From Rehmannia glutinosa (Eukaryota > Streptophyta > Magnoliopsida > Lamiales > Orobanchaceae): DNA of 64,000 nt. The DNA lies in contig CM071930.1 of NCBI GenBank assembly GCA_016081115.2, positions 33,185,641 to 33,249,640 of the forward strand, in the 5' to 3' direction. Numbering within the stretch: position 1 is the first letter of the stretch; every line of letters starts with the position of its first letter. The position numbers were made by a program, and so were the translations under genes. The notes under the pieces are model-generated. The model did no database searches and was not told where the DNA came from. It saw only the letters and a program-made list of their open reading frames with translations. Shown in pieces: positions 45,286 to 56,158 of the stretch.

Positions 45286-46020
45286 AGATCGTGATGGAGA
45301 CACTACGATAGCATAAATTGTATGCCAAATTCAGCAAGTGCAAGTTTTTGCTCAAAGAAGTCACATTTTTAGGTCATATAATATATGGAGATGGGATTGC
45401 GGTGGACCCACCAAAGGTGCAAACAATTGTTGAATGGAAACAACCAGAAACGGTGACCGAGATCTGAAGTTTTTTGGGACTAGCCGGATATTACCGAAGA
45501 TTTATAAAGGATTTCTCTAAGATCGTCGGACCACTCACACGATTGACTCAAAAGTAAGTCAAATTTGAGTGGAGCGGCAAATGTGAGTCCAACTTTCAAG
45601 AACTGAAGAAATGACTCACAACTGCTTCTTTCCTAGCTCTTCTGAATGGAACCGAGGGTTTTGTTGTCTATATTGATGCGTCGGAAAAAGGGCTAGGAGC
45701 CGTACTCATGTAGGAGGGAAAGGTAATTGCTTATGCCCCGCAAAAACTCAAACTATATGAGACAAGTTACCCTACGCATGACCTCGAACTGGCGGCTATA
45801 GTGTTTGCCTTGAAGAAATGGAGACACTTTATACGGAGCAACTTTCTCAGTTTTTACGGATCATAAAAGTCTGAAGTATTTATTCTCCTAGAAGAATCTC
45901 AACTTAAGGCAAAGAAGGTGGATGGAACTAATCGAAGATTATCACTTTGATATTCAATATCACCCTGGAAAAGCCAATGTAGTGGAAGATGCCTTAAGTA
46001 GGAAGGCTAGTATCGCCAGA
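45286..46020 (+). pseudogene. Element C RT end and RNase H (continuation)
   Basis: It continues the RT frame after E: KIVMETLR, KLYAKFSKCKFLLKEVTFLGHII, VQTIVEWKQPETVTEI, LGLAGYYRRFIKDFS, PLTRLTQK, then RNase H with FVVYIDASEKGLGAVLM, YPTHDLELAAIVFALKKWRHF and MELIEDYHFDIQYHPGKANVVEDALSRK. Stops at about 45310, 45464 and 45555 and frameshifts near 45840 disable it. EDALSRK is VADALSRK in most relatives. Confidence 0.9.
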
Positions 46021-46089
46021 CTGTTGATTAGGGAGTGGAAATCCCTGGAAGAATTGAGCGTATGGAATTCTATGAGAACGGACACCAAA

Positions 46090-47400
46090 ATATTTTGCGC
46101 TAATATCTCAGTGAACCTGAGTTGCTAGATGAGATTAAAACAGCATAGGAGGGAGACCTAAAGATCATAGAGCTAATGAAAAAGGTTTTGATAGGAGATC
46201 GCCCTGAATTATCCTTAGCTGAAGACAAAATCTTGAGGTTTAAGAACCAAGTGTGAGTACCAAACACTGAGGAATTGAAAAATAAGATTTTAAGCCAAGC
46301 ACATCGTTCAAAGTACACCATACACCCCGACGATAATAAGATGTAAAAAGATTTGAAACAACACTGTTGGTAGGTAAACATGAAGAATCAAGTGGTCGAG
46401 TATGTGGCAAGATGTCTGATGTGCCAACGAGTCAAAACTGTACACCAATGACCGTCAGGGTTACTGCAACCATTATAGATTCCCGAATGGAAATGGGATT
46501 ATATCACTATGGATTTCATAATGGATTTGCCTAGATCTAAAGGAGGACACGATACCATATGGGTTATAGTCGACAGACTCACGAAGTCAGTGCATTTCTT
46601 ACCAATAAAAAAGACGGACAATTTACAGAAACTAGCACAGGTGTATATCCGAGAGATCTTGCAATTACCCGGAGTACCAGTTGATATTGTTTCAGATAGA
46701 GACCCATGATTTGTCTCGAAATTTTGGAAATGCTTACATGAAGAACTAGGAACCTCGTTGAGTTTCAGTACAGCAGCGCACCCATAGATTGACGGGCAGT
46801 CCGAATGGATGATCCAAACTCTCGAAGCCATGTTACGGTCGTGTACACTAGATTTTCAAGGAAGTTGGGACTCTCATTTACCATTGGCCGAATTCGCTTA
46901 CAACAACAGCTATCAGGCTACAATTAGGATGGCACCTTATGAGGCACTATACGAACAGAAGTGCAGATCACCGCTACATTGGGAAATCGATGATCAATGG
47001 ACTCCGAAAGTGAAATGAAAGTCACCAACGATTCCAAAGGTCGACTTAGTCGAGGAGGCCATGGAAAAAGTCAGAATGATCAAGGAGTGAATTCGTACCG
47101 CTCAGAGCTGGTAGAAAAACTATGCGGACAGTAGGAGGAAGGATTTGGAATTCGAGGTTGGAGATGAAGTATTCTTCAAACTTTCACCACGAAAGGGATT
47201 AATCCTCACTGAGAAGGGATGAAAATTGAGCCCGAGATATATTGGGCCGTATAAGATACTTAAGAGAGTCGGGAAGCTAGCTTATTAATTAGAACTTCCG
47301 CCTCCTATTGTTGGTATGCATGACATGTTCCACGTCTCCAGATTAAGGAAATACCAGCCCGACCCAAAGCACATTATCACAGAAAAATCCCACCCATAAT
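46090..47400 (+). pseudogene. Element C integrase
   Basis: The H-H-C-C zinc part is around 46300-46430 (YTIHPDDNKM, CLMCQRVKTVH). Then come DYITMDFIMDLPRSKGGHDT (first Asp), VDIVSDRDP at about 46680-46710 (second Asp), and HP-IDGQSEWMIQTLEAM at about 46780 (catalytic Glu in GQSE). LPLAEFAYNNSYQATIRMAPYEALYEQ and DLEFEVGDEVFFKLSPRKGL follow, then PRYIGPYKILKRVGKLAY (GPY motif). The DDE triad is legible but separated by a stop after SDRDP and another after AAHP. Confidence 0.9.
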
Positions 47401-47439
47401 AGAGAATTTGTCTTACACTAAGAAACCACTATGAATCAT

Positions 47440-47575
47440 CGATAGACAAGTATGCCAATTGAGAAGAAGAGAGATCCCAATGGTCAAGGTAGTGTGGCAA
47501 GTGCATGATCGGGATGAAGATGCCACGTGGAAAATGGTAGAAGATATGCGAAGGCAATACCCAGGACTATTTTAA
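47440..47575 (+). pseudogene. Element C chromodomain
   Basis: The frame reads IPMVKVVWQVHDRDEDATWK then MVEDMRRQYPGLF and a stop at 47573. This is the C-terminal chromodomain pattern (VKVLW...ATWE..MR..YP). It supports placing C among the chromoviruses. The link to the integrase has two frameshifts. Confidence 0.8.
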
Positions 47576-47599
47576 GAGGAATTTGGGGACCAAATTCTT

Positions 47600-47614
47600 T
47601 TAAGGAGAGGAGAA
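47600..47614 (+). promoter_or_regulatory. Element C polypurine tract
   Basis: TTAAGGAGAGGAGAA immediately before TGTGAGG of the 3' LTR. Confidence 0.85.
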
Positions 47615-49854
47615 TGTGAGGCACCGACTTTTTATCAACATAAAATACAATGTTGTATAGTGATGATATTTTTGGCTAATTGTTACAATACCTATTATAA
47701 ATGAAATGTGACACTCATTTATTTATTCCTTCCAACGTCAATTACTCCTTCCTTATTTTCGAGCATACCGATTATATTTTCTCCTCAAGTATTAATTCTT
47801 GATCGATTACTATGACTTCAGTAATATTGGACCCCTTGATAATTTAGGAGTACATTTCGATCCTTATACAAATATTCCACCTTATTCTATAATATATTCC
47901 AAACAACTTCCAATTTATTTTGAAATGTACACAATTTATTATTATCATTTCACATCCATATTTTATCTTCCTACATATATATATATATATATATATATAC
48001 TTAAATATTTTATTTTCCCTCAACTTTAACAATAGAAAAAAAACATTTATCATCCTACACTAGTATTTTCGACCATAGCCATTTAGGAAGGAATGAAGTT
48101 TATTTTTTTTTATCCTATTACATCACTACCTCCCAACAAGTCCCATTACAATAATTAAACCACGAAAACAGAAACCAAAAATAAAAAATAAAAATAAAAC
48201 CTCCAAAATAAAAAATATATATAATTCCCCCCCTCCCTCGCCCAACTTTTGGCCATAGGGGTTATAGGGGAGGGGGGGAATCAATCCCATTTTTTCTTTT
48301 ACCCAACTACAAGACTTTATCAATAATCCTATTTCAATAATTAAATAATATCCCTACTAATTACTTTGATGAATCCTTCTTGTTGAGGTACTCATAGAGG
48401 ATTATTTCTTGAAGAATTGAGGAAGACCTAGAGCTTGACTCTAAGCTTGAAGAAAGAAGTTCGATTTTAAGGTAAGTAGCAGCCATTTGGTTTTCGTATA
48501 TTTTCTTTGTACTTGAGACTTTAATTTTAACACCAAAATATGGTTTGGATGCCATATAGGGGCTGACCTTCAAGAGCTTGAGTCAAGAAGTTGATACAAG
48601 AAAGAAGACTTCATTTTAGATCACAACTCGAAAAACTACTACGGGGTGAGTGAAAACTCTTTCGAAAAAACGCAAATAATTTTGATAAAATGCATGTAGT
48701 ACATGAAAAAATCTTTAAAAACTATATATATATATATATATTACATGTATTTTTTTATATGTATCAAGAAGTTTCACAAAATGAGCATGATTTTGATTTC
48801 TTGCACAATAGGGACATACTTGCATATATGTCTTGATTTCTTGTTCATCTCTTGATTAATGTGTTAATGAATGTGTTATATGCTCAAAATTATGTTCTAT
48901 ACTTGGTATATATTCTGGAAAAATGACCTTATGTTCGAAATTGAACAAGTATGACATTTATGTAATTTTTGCAAAGTTGAGGACTAAACCATAATTTCGA
49001 AAACTGTCCAATGACTAATCTTTAAATTTCGGAAATATGGAAATTATTAATTTTAATATTTAATATTTTAAGTTAATAATAATAGTTTAAAAGTTTTGAG
49101 TTGAGAAAACCAGTCCTTGGAATTTTAGTGACTGAAATATGGAAACTTTGAAAGTATAAGGGCCAAAAATTAAATTTTTAAACTGTCCAGGGACTCCTCT
49201 GAAAATTTCAAAATTTTTGACTTACTCCAACTGAAAAACTTATATTTTGAAAAATTTTAAAAAATTTAAAGTCGTTTGGGTTGAGAAAACCGATTTTTGA
49301 AACTTTAAATACGAAAGAGTAAAAATTCCAATTTCTAAGGACCAAAATAAAATTTTAAGAAAGGGTACGTCCCAGGCATCTGAAAATTTACATATACATA
49401 ATTTTATAATATTTTGAACCCATGGTTCAAGTTTCATAACAAACGAACACCAAATAAGCCCTTAAGGACAAAAACCAAATTTTGGACTAGAAATGGAATT
49501 TGTGAAAGTTAAGGGACTTAAACCAAACCTCTTTAAAAAACATTTTTTTACCAATATCCCACTGTCCTACTTGAAATTTATAATTAGAATCACATAAAAA
49601 TTCCTCCCGGTTTGTGATATCCAATTTTTTCTAGTTCAGGTCCGAAAATGACAATTTTGACAAAAGAAGGGACCAAAACTGAAATTTTCCTAAACTACGA
49701 CCCAAAGTCTTTGAAAAACTGATTCATTGGAAAATTTGGAGAATGTATAAACTAACATTACATTTTTGTGAGGTCGAGACCAGGACTTATTAAATTTCAA
49801 ACCCGATAAGTACTATTTTCCAAAATGGGACTACTTAATAAAATTTTCCTTTTA

Positions 49855-49998
49855 ACCACTAGCTTGTAGCTCAAGTGGTATCACTAACCCTTTATAAGGG
49901 TATTGACCAGGGTTCGAACCCTCTATCTTTCAGTTTCTTTGGAATTTATATCCTCCCCTCCAACCAGTACTCCCAACTTAATAAAAATAAAATAAAAA
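49855..49998 (+). mobile_element. tRNA-derived SINE
   Basis: The body carries pol III promoter boxes: box A-like TAGCTCAAGTGG at 49866 onward and box B GGGTTCGAACCC about 40 bases later. A pyrimidine-rich stretch and an A-rich tail follow. An identical 18-mer AATAAAATTTTCCTTTTA flanks it (49837-49854 and 49999-50016). The empty site is visible in the 5' LTR, near 32690-32712, where the flank is uninterrupted. So it inserted after C. Confidence 0.9.
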
Positions 49999-50720
49999 AA
50001 TAAAATTTTCCTTTTATCAAGGACCTCAAAATAATTTTTTTTACAACAGTCCTGAAACTGACTTAATAATATTTTATTATACATTAATAATTTTCTTAAA
50101 AGTCTCCGAACCTTGATGGATCCCATATCCGGACCATACGCACTCGCGTGGTGACTTCCGCGCCTTATGAAAATTTGAACTTAACAACAAAGTTAAAAAC
50201 TCACGCTTAATATATTAAGTCCACCAACTCATTTGAAATATGATTATCCTTCCGATAATTAGCTTCATTAACCTTATTTATACTGCCAACGATACCTCAC
50301 ACTCGCGCGATAAACTTAGCTTGTTGATATCTTGTAATGCTCTTATATGTATCGTCATGCTTTATTCGACTGCCTTGTTGACATGATATAAGTTCGTGAA
50401 CCTACTTGTACTTGAGTCAACTTGGTGCGTCGAGCTCACAGTCGGAGTGGACCAGTCCTGTTTTGGAACAAAGCAGCGCGACTGCGATTCCTTGCCGGCC
50501 CTACCATCCTAATCCCACAATTACGGACGGAGTGTCCAATGGAAGTGGGTCGTAGTATGGGTATAATCATGATTATGAAACTTTGGGCCTTGCAAGCCAT
50601 ACTTGTTGGAGTTGCTATGCCCGGGTAGTAATAAGGTAGACATGGCTATTTGCCAAACTTGCTTGGGGAGTCATAAGGTAGAACGAAAGAATCGTTGTTT
50701 GATCCACACAGTTCCAAAGT

Positions 50721-50875
50721 TACTTGCTTGGGTTGGCATTACACTCCATGCGCAACCATTACTTGTTTGAGTTGGCGTTATACTCTGTGCGCAACCATTA
50801 CTTGCTTGGGTTTGAGTTACACTCCGTACGCACCTTTACTTGATTGGATTGGTGTTACACTCAGTACGCAACCAC
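50721..50875 (+). repeat. 39-bp tandem repeat, four units
   Basis: Unit starts at 50721, 50760, 50799 and 50837 (TACTTG with Y variants), each with GTTACACTC and a GCGCAACC or ACGCAACC end. It is the counterpart of the three-unit array at 33427. Confidence 0.85.
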
Positions 50876-51427
50876 TACTTGAACTACTTGAAACGCATTC
50901 ATAGTGCCTGAGTGTTCACAAACTGTTTTCATCAAATTATATAAAACTATATTATTCTGAATATCACGCTGCTTGTGAATCGTGTGTGATGCATGCATCA
51001 TAAATCATGCATTCTTCATATAATTATTTTTCCTGCATTTATATAAGCCACACTTGCACATGAACACCCATCCATTGAGAAGTTTTGTCTCACATCCACC
51101 TTTTTTCAACGGCCAGTTGTTGATGAAGACGGAGTAATTCCTAGACTTAGTCCGCCGATTTTCACTTAATATTTATTCATGTTCTGTTAACGGAGAATTT
51201 TTTATGTTTGATGTAATAGAGGGGTGTAGGACCTTTTGCATGGATAATTGACTTGTATTTGGTATTTCCGCTTGACTTTAAATTCTGATTTCGGGATGCT
51301 ATGTTGAACAACGACTATTTAAAAATTAATGTTGCTTGAATTCTTGGTGGATTATATTACTAGAATGGTGAACTGGCGTAAGTTAACTGTTTGTGTCGCG
51401 ACTACACTTTTTGGGCGTGACCCTTTC

Positions 51428-51890
51428 TATCAAGAAAAAGGCCCAAATAACATTAGTAATCAACTAATCCAACATTTGGGCATCACTGGGAAACAACACT
51501 GGTTCAACAAATTCAATCGAGACCTTCCTTTCGTTGATTTTGTTCTCCTCATCAATCTTTGCCTCTGGACGTCAAATTAGCGTTCTCCAACCTTATCCAG
51601 TTTTTGTTCACAAAACCTGCTAAATGCTATCATTTTTTAAGCCCATTGTTTTCCTTTATTTGAAGATTTTTAGTTTTAAGCAACCAATCCATATATTATG
51701 ATGTGAAACTTGTTAAATTCTCGACACTAATTTAACGGGTCATTTAATAATATATGTATCGATATAGATATATATTTGTTGATTTTGGTTGTGGTTTGGG
51801 TTGATTCATGGTGGATGCACGACGAGGAACTATGTTTTCGATTTTGCGAAATATTTTGTTGAAGTAAAAGTGTTTTCCATATGTTTTTGG
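51428..51890. other. Flanking DNA right of element C
   Basis: Non-LTR DNA, continuing the sequence cut at 30100. It contains short open frames but no domain I recognise; AT-rich from about 51640. Confidence 0.4.
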
Positions 51891-52475
51891 TAAAAGTATT
51901 ACATGTTGAAACGAAAAAGAATTATACATTTAAGTAAAATGTATTATGTGGTGAACTAAGAAGTACTACACATTGAACTTAAAGATATTATATTTTATGT
52001 GAAAAATAATACACATTTATGTAAAAAGTATTACATGTTGAACTAAAAAAATATTACAGTTTTAATTGAAAAATATCACATGTTTAAGTGAAAAAATATT
52101 ATATTTTGAATTGAATAGTGTCACATGTGGAACTAAAAAGTATTACAGTTTTAAGTGAAAAATATACGTTTTCTAAGTAACAAAACTGATATTATTTATT
52201 TGCAAAGTTATATACAAACTTGTCTAAGAGTCACATTTTATTACAGAAAGTATAATTTTTGTTCCAAAAAGTATATGTTTTCAAAGCAATAAAACTTGAA
52301 AAAAATACATACTTATTTATGTGGAGTCGTGCCCATCTTCAGCACCATATTAACAAGTGTATCAATTTTATTTATCAAAAGTATTATATTTTCTATTTAA
52401 AGTATTACTTTTTTGCTCAAAAGTATTACGTGTCCCAAAAGTATTATTTTTTCTGCAAATGTATTACCGCGCGAA
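51890..52475. repeat. Degenerate AGTATTAC periodic repeat
   Basis: The words AGTATTAC, AATATTAC, ATATCACATG and AGTATTAT recur about every 20-30 bases, often followed by ATGTTGAAC or AGTTTTAAGTG. A second, tighter cluster lies at about 52370-52470. The unit is loosely AAAAAGTATTACATGTTGA. It is probably an old decayed minisatellite or part of an unidentified non-coding transposon. No coding potential. Confidence 0.6.
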
Positions 52476-53374
52476 TTTTGAGGGACCAATCACTGTTGAA
52501 GTTTTCGACCCGAAGGTTTCTTGTTTGACTCAACCCGACCCGTCTCATAGGCATAGATCAGTGAGATGGTCGGCCTACTCTTTATCTAAAGATCACATGA
52601 AAAGTAAATATCATTTTGAAGGTAAAAAGACAAATTATGAGATTTAACCTAATTACAATTTTTGTTTAGATATCTTCCTAAATTATAATACCTCCTTAAG
52701 GTATTACCAAACACTCCCTTAAGGTTTACATTGCTTTACAAATATTCCCTCTTGAGGGGCGCAATCTGTAAAATAGAAACAAATCTTAATTTAGTATTTG
52801 TAAATTTGAAGGATAACTGGAACTTTTTTATTAAATTGAATCTCCCTGCAATTAGTCCTGGTTTTAGTAACTGGGTGATTCTTGTCCATTCACATGAACC
52901 ACGAGAAGGTACATTTGGACCTCTACATGGTTCTTGAGATCGGGCAACTTTTGCCACTAAATCGCCTCAATCATTTCTACAAAATGAGTGCTAAAAGGTT
53001 TAACCCTGAAACTTCTTATTTAAATGTTTACATCACTTATAAATACATGATCATTAAAATTGTTTCAAGAATCGAGTGTTTTATTTTTATATATTTAATT
53101 GCAAGTTTATAGAAATTTTAAATTTCGTTGCGTTAACCCCAGGGTATAGTGAACCTAACCATATACTTAGCAGTCTGAATATTATATTTTCAACGGTATT
53201 CATCTGGTAATTCAATACATCATGTGGATGTCATGTGTATGATAATAATATTTTCTTATACACGTGTGTTGCAATTATATTTGCTGATTAAGAAAAATAC
53301 CAGAAGTATACCTAGAGAATAAAAAATCATATATACTATAACTAGTAGATTAAAGTTGTCACATTTATTATAGG

Positions 53375-53420
<46 letters not shown>

Positions 53421-53610
53421 GATCAAATGTGGCAGGGGGCTTATCATGTGGCAGTGTGGATCAATCTAAGCTATTAATCTGACAAATCTAAAGACCCAGT
53501 TTTTTCGAATTTTTTTTTTAAATTTAATTTCGCCTAATTAAGGACACAAAGGTCATTTTTTACACAAATTAAATCAATTAGTTTTGGTAACTCCCCATCA
53601 CACCGTTTTT
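52476..53610. other. Intergenic DNA with (TA)n run
   Basis: AT-rich, no long open frame. A (TA)n microsatellite lies at about 53380-53414. No RNA gene or transposon end is recognised. Confidence 0.4.
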
Positions 53611-53619
53611 TTTTTTTTT

Positions 53620-53995
53620 GGGGTTTCAATTATTTTGATTCCCTCTTTTCATTCCTCAACAGTTTCATCAAAAACTGAAACTCCCAATTTTATTTCTCTC
53701 TCCTTCTTTTCTCTATGTTTGGTCGACGGCATCTCCTCCTCCATCTCAGTTTATTTTCGTTCGAAAGTTCTACAAATAGTTGGTTAAGGTAAGTGTTTGG
53801 TTACATTTTATTTCAGTTTTGCTTTGAAATTTTGGTAGTAAAGGGGTTTTACTTTACATGTTTTGGTATTTTTTTTTTGAACCATTCAACTATTGATTTT
53901 GGATTTTTGAAGTAATTTGCAGTAAGAGATTAGGCATTCTTGTTTTTATTTTTTATTTTGGAGTATCTAGGGTTTGATTTTTTGATTTGTCCAGG
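53620..53995 (+). other. Possible 5' leader exon and first intron of a host gene
   Basis: A CT-rich stretch (TTTCTCTCTCCTTCTTTTCTC) is followed at 53785 by TTAAG|GTAAGTG, a strong 5' splice site. The T-rich stretch after it ends at about 53993 with TTTGTCCAG|GCG, a plausible 3' splice site. This is the usual look of a plant 5' UTR with a leader intron. No start codon with a convincing long frame follows before element D at 54507. Weak support. Confidence 0.25.
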
Positions 53996-54506
53996 CGATT
54001 TTATGGGTTATTTTTTTGTTTTTGGGAATATTTTTGTGCGAAATAGGACATCTTTGTTGGGGGCTTTTTTGGTATCAAAGTTGATAAAAACGATGGATTT
54101 TTAGTTATTGGATGGTGTAATGTTTTATATTATAGGTATAGGATGATGTAATTTTAGTTATAGGTGGAAGTTATGAGTGTCACATGCGTGTATATAGTTT
54201 GTTTTGCAGAATTGTTGGTTTTTTTATGTTTCTGAAATCGGGTTTTGTGAAATGTGTTAGTATATCATGCTCTATTTTTGTGATTCATTCTTTGTGTTTT
54301 TGGTGTACAATTTACTTAAGAATGATGCATTTTAGTTATTTTTTGATATATAGTTAAATCTTGTTAGGTGTTGTTTTAACCCCTGCACTAAAAAAATGAA
54401 AGAACCATGGAGATATGTATTGGTGCATATTTTAGTATTGTTATTGCATAATAAATATGTGTTTTGGTGCATTGATAGGTTTGGTCATGTGCATATATAG
54501 TCCATG
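53996..54506. other. T-rich DNA before element D
   Basis: About 500 bases with strong T over A bias and no open frame. It may be intron or spacer of the candidate gene above; nothing decisive. Confidence 0.3.
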
Positions 54507-56030
54507 TGTTAGGGAATTTATTTGTTAGATTTTGATGATACCATGTAAAACTAAGACTATGAAAGTGGCACCCCATTTTCCTTGTAATTATGTATTGTAA
54601 TAGATAGGACTGGAAGAGCTGAGTGAAGTAAGCCAAGTCAAGATTACAAGAAGTCAACTGCGGACTAGAATGAAGACTCTGCTGTGTGTCAACTGAGTAT
54701 GGCCTAGAAGGAATTCAAGGACTCGACTGAAGGAGAGTCAGCTGAGGAACAACTGTGAGAAATGTCAGTCAAGCCAACTTAAAGAGCCAAGTCTAGTTAT
54801 AGTTGAGTCAATCCTATGATTCGAGCAGACTCAAGTCACCTGGGGTAAAGGCAGCAGTGAAGTCAAGACAACTCACTTAGATCCGTTGGAATAAAGTCAA
54901 TAATATTACTCGATATAGTAATATGTCAAGCTGCCAGGTCTTAAAGTGTTTGGCCCAGAAATATGCAAAAGGAATGAGCCAATGGGAAACACTGCATCTT
55001 ATGTCAGAACCTGTAAAGGTACAAAGCAAATTAATACGATGAAAGGTCAACATCCACAAGGGCTGCAGACCGAGAAAAGACAAAACAAACACAAACTGAC
55101 ATTTGAAACTAGCTTATCTCTTCCACGGGCAAATTTCAAATGTGCACTATAAAAGGCTGAGGAAGTATTTGAGAAAAGGTTACGAATGACACAGATCTTT
55201 TAAGCATTATCAAGCAATTAACCTGCAAATTCTCAAAGCTTATTAAGATATTCCGCAAGCCTAAAACTCAAAGAAACTCGATCCAACACAAACTGTGAAG
55301 GAGAGACAACTTCAATCAGTTGAAGAGGAAACAATTTGAAGATCAAAAGGGGTCTATTTTCCAAGTTGAAAGATTGTAGAAAGGTTCAAGGTCAAACCAA
55401 GTTTCAAGTTTGTTGGAGGCTTCGTGATCAAATCCAAGAACTTGAGAAGTGAGCTGAAGTAGCCAGGCAGCTGCCTCGTGAAGAAGCTGAGTCGCAGGAG
55501 AAGCCAGTTGTGTGATCAAGGCTGTCTCTAGATTATTCACTGCTTTGTAACTTGATCTGCTACTTAGTGGATTCCTCCAGGAGTTGGAGAAGAGTGGATT
55601 AGAAGAATTACCCCATCTTCGAACCACTATAAAATTACTTGTGTCAATTTACTTTCAGCATTTACATTTCTGCATTTACTTTATATCTGCTGTTAGTTAA
55701 ATTTGCTATCCAACTGATAAATAACTAAGTGCTAAAACAAGTGTTAAAAACAAGCTTAAAATCAATCAAAAGGTGTTAACTCTTCCGCTGTTAAAAACCA
55801 AATCAACTAAGTTAAGTATTTTGCTTAAGCAACCGAGTTATACTATCAACAGTTCTATCGAGTCTATTGAGTGGTAACTTAGCTGAATAAGCAAACTTAG
55901 CTGTCCCCCAAGGACATATCTGATTTGAGTCAACTCTGTTGAACAATCTTAAAAGGACTAAAATCGAAAATTTGGTAAGGTTTATTCAACCCCCCTTCTA
56001 AACCTTACACCATACCCCTTGGGACCTACA
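54507..56030 (+). repeat. Element D 5' LTR
   Basis: 1,524 bp, TGTTAGGGAATT to GGGACCTACA. It shows clear similarity to element B's LTR read on the - strand, including GATTTTGATGATACCATGTAAAA-type sequence near the start and the TTGGGACCTACA end. No coding content. Confidence 0.9.
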
Positions 56031-56032
56031 AG

Positions 56033-56044
56033 TGGTATCAGAGT
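56033..56044 (+). promoter_or_regulatory. Element D primer-binding site
   Basis: TGGTATCAGAGT two bases after the LTR. It matches the initiator-Met tRNA complement except for the last base. Confidence 0.9.
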
Positions 56045-56158
56045 GGTTGGTTCATTAAGCCTTCCGCACTGGTTACTGAACTAGATATCAATCTTTTTCA
56101 AAGGTTTTAACACTTGTGTTTTTCAAAGTATTTCATTTTTAAAAGCAAAGTTATTATC

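Larger units (their letters stand above)
30101..51422 (+). mobile_element. Ty3/gypsy chromodomain element C
   Basis: The 21.3-kb span has LTRs at 30101-34125 and 47615-51422, and CTTTC on both sides (30096-30100 and 51423-51427). The internal order is coiled-coil/acidic leader ORF, gag, protease, RT (split by E), RNase H, integrase, chromodomain, polypurine tract. Excluding E and one target copy it is ~13.8 kb. Very long LTRs plus a C-terminal chromodomain fit the Tekay/Del branch of chromoviruses; that assignment is inference. Confidence 0.93.
47615..51422 (+). repeat. Element C 3' LTR
   Basis: TGTGAGGCACCGAC to GGGCGTGACC; the last base is changed from the 5' LTR's A. It lacks ~336 bp and a ~19-bp stretch present in the 5' LTR, carries a SINE at 49855-49998, and has four 39-bp units at 50721-50875 instead of three. 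It differs from the 5' copy by many scattered changes, so C is old. Confidence 0.93.

Noticed and set aside
47799..48029. Frames in C's LTRs (30285-30581 and 47799-48029) with matching N-termini
   Set aside because: They share sequence because the LTRs are homologous, but they end differently after small indels and have hydrophobic low-complexity content; not conserved as protein.
49855..49930. A tRNA gene
   Set aside because: Boxes A and B are present, but the sequence cannot close an acceptor stem and is followed by an A-rich tail with a target duplication; it is a SINE.
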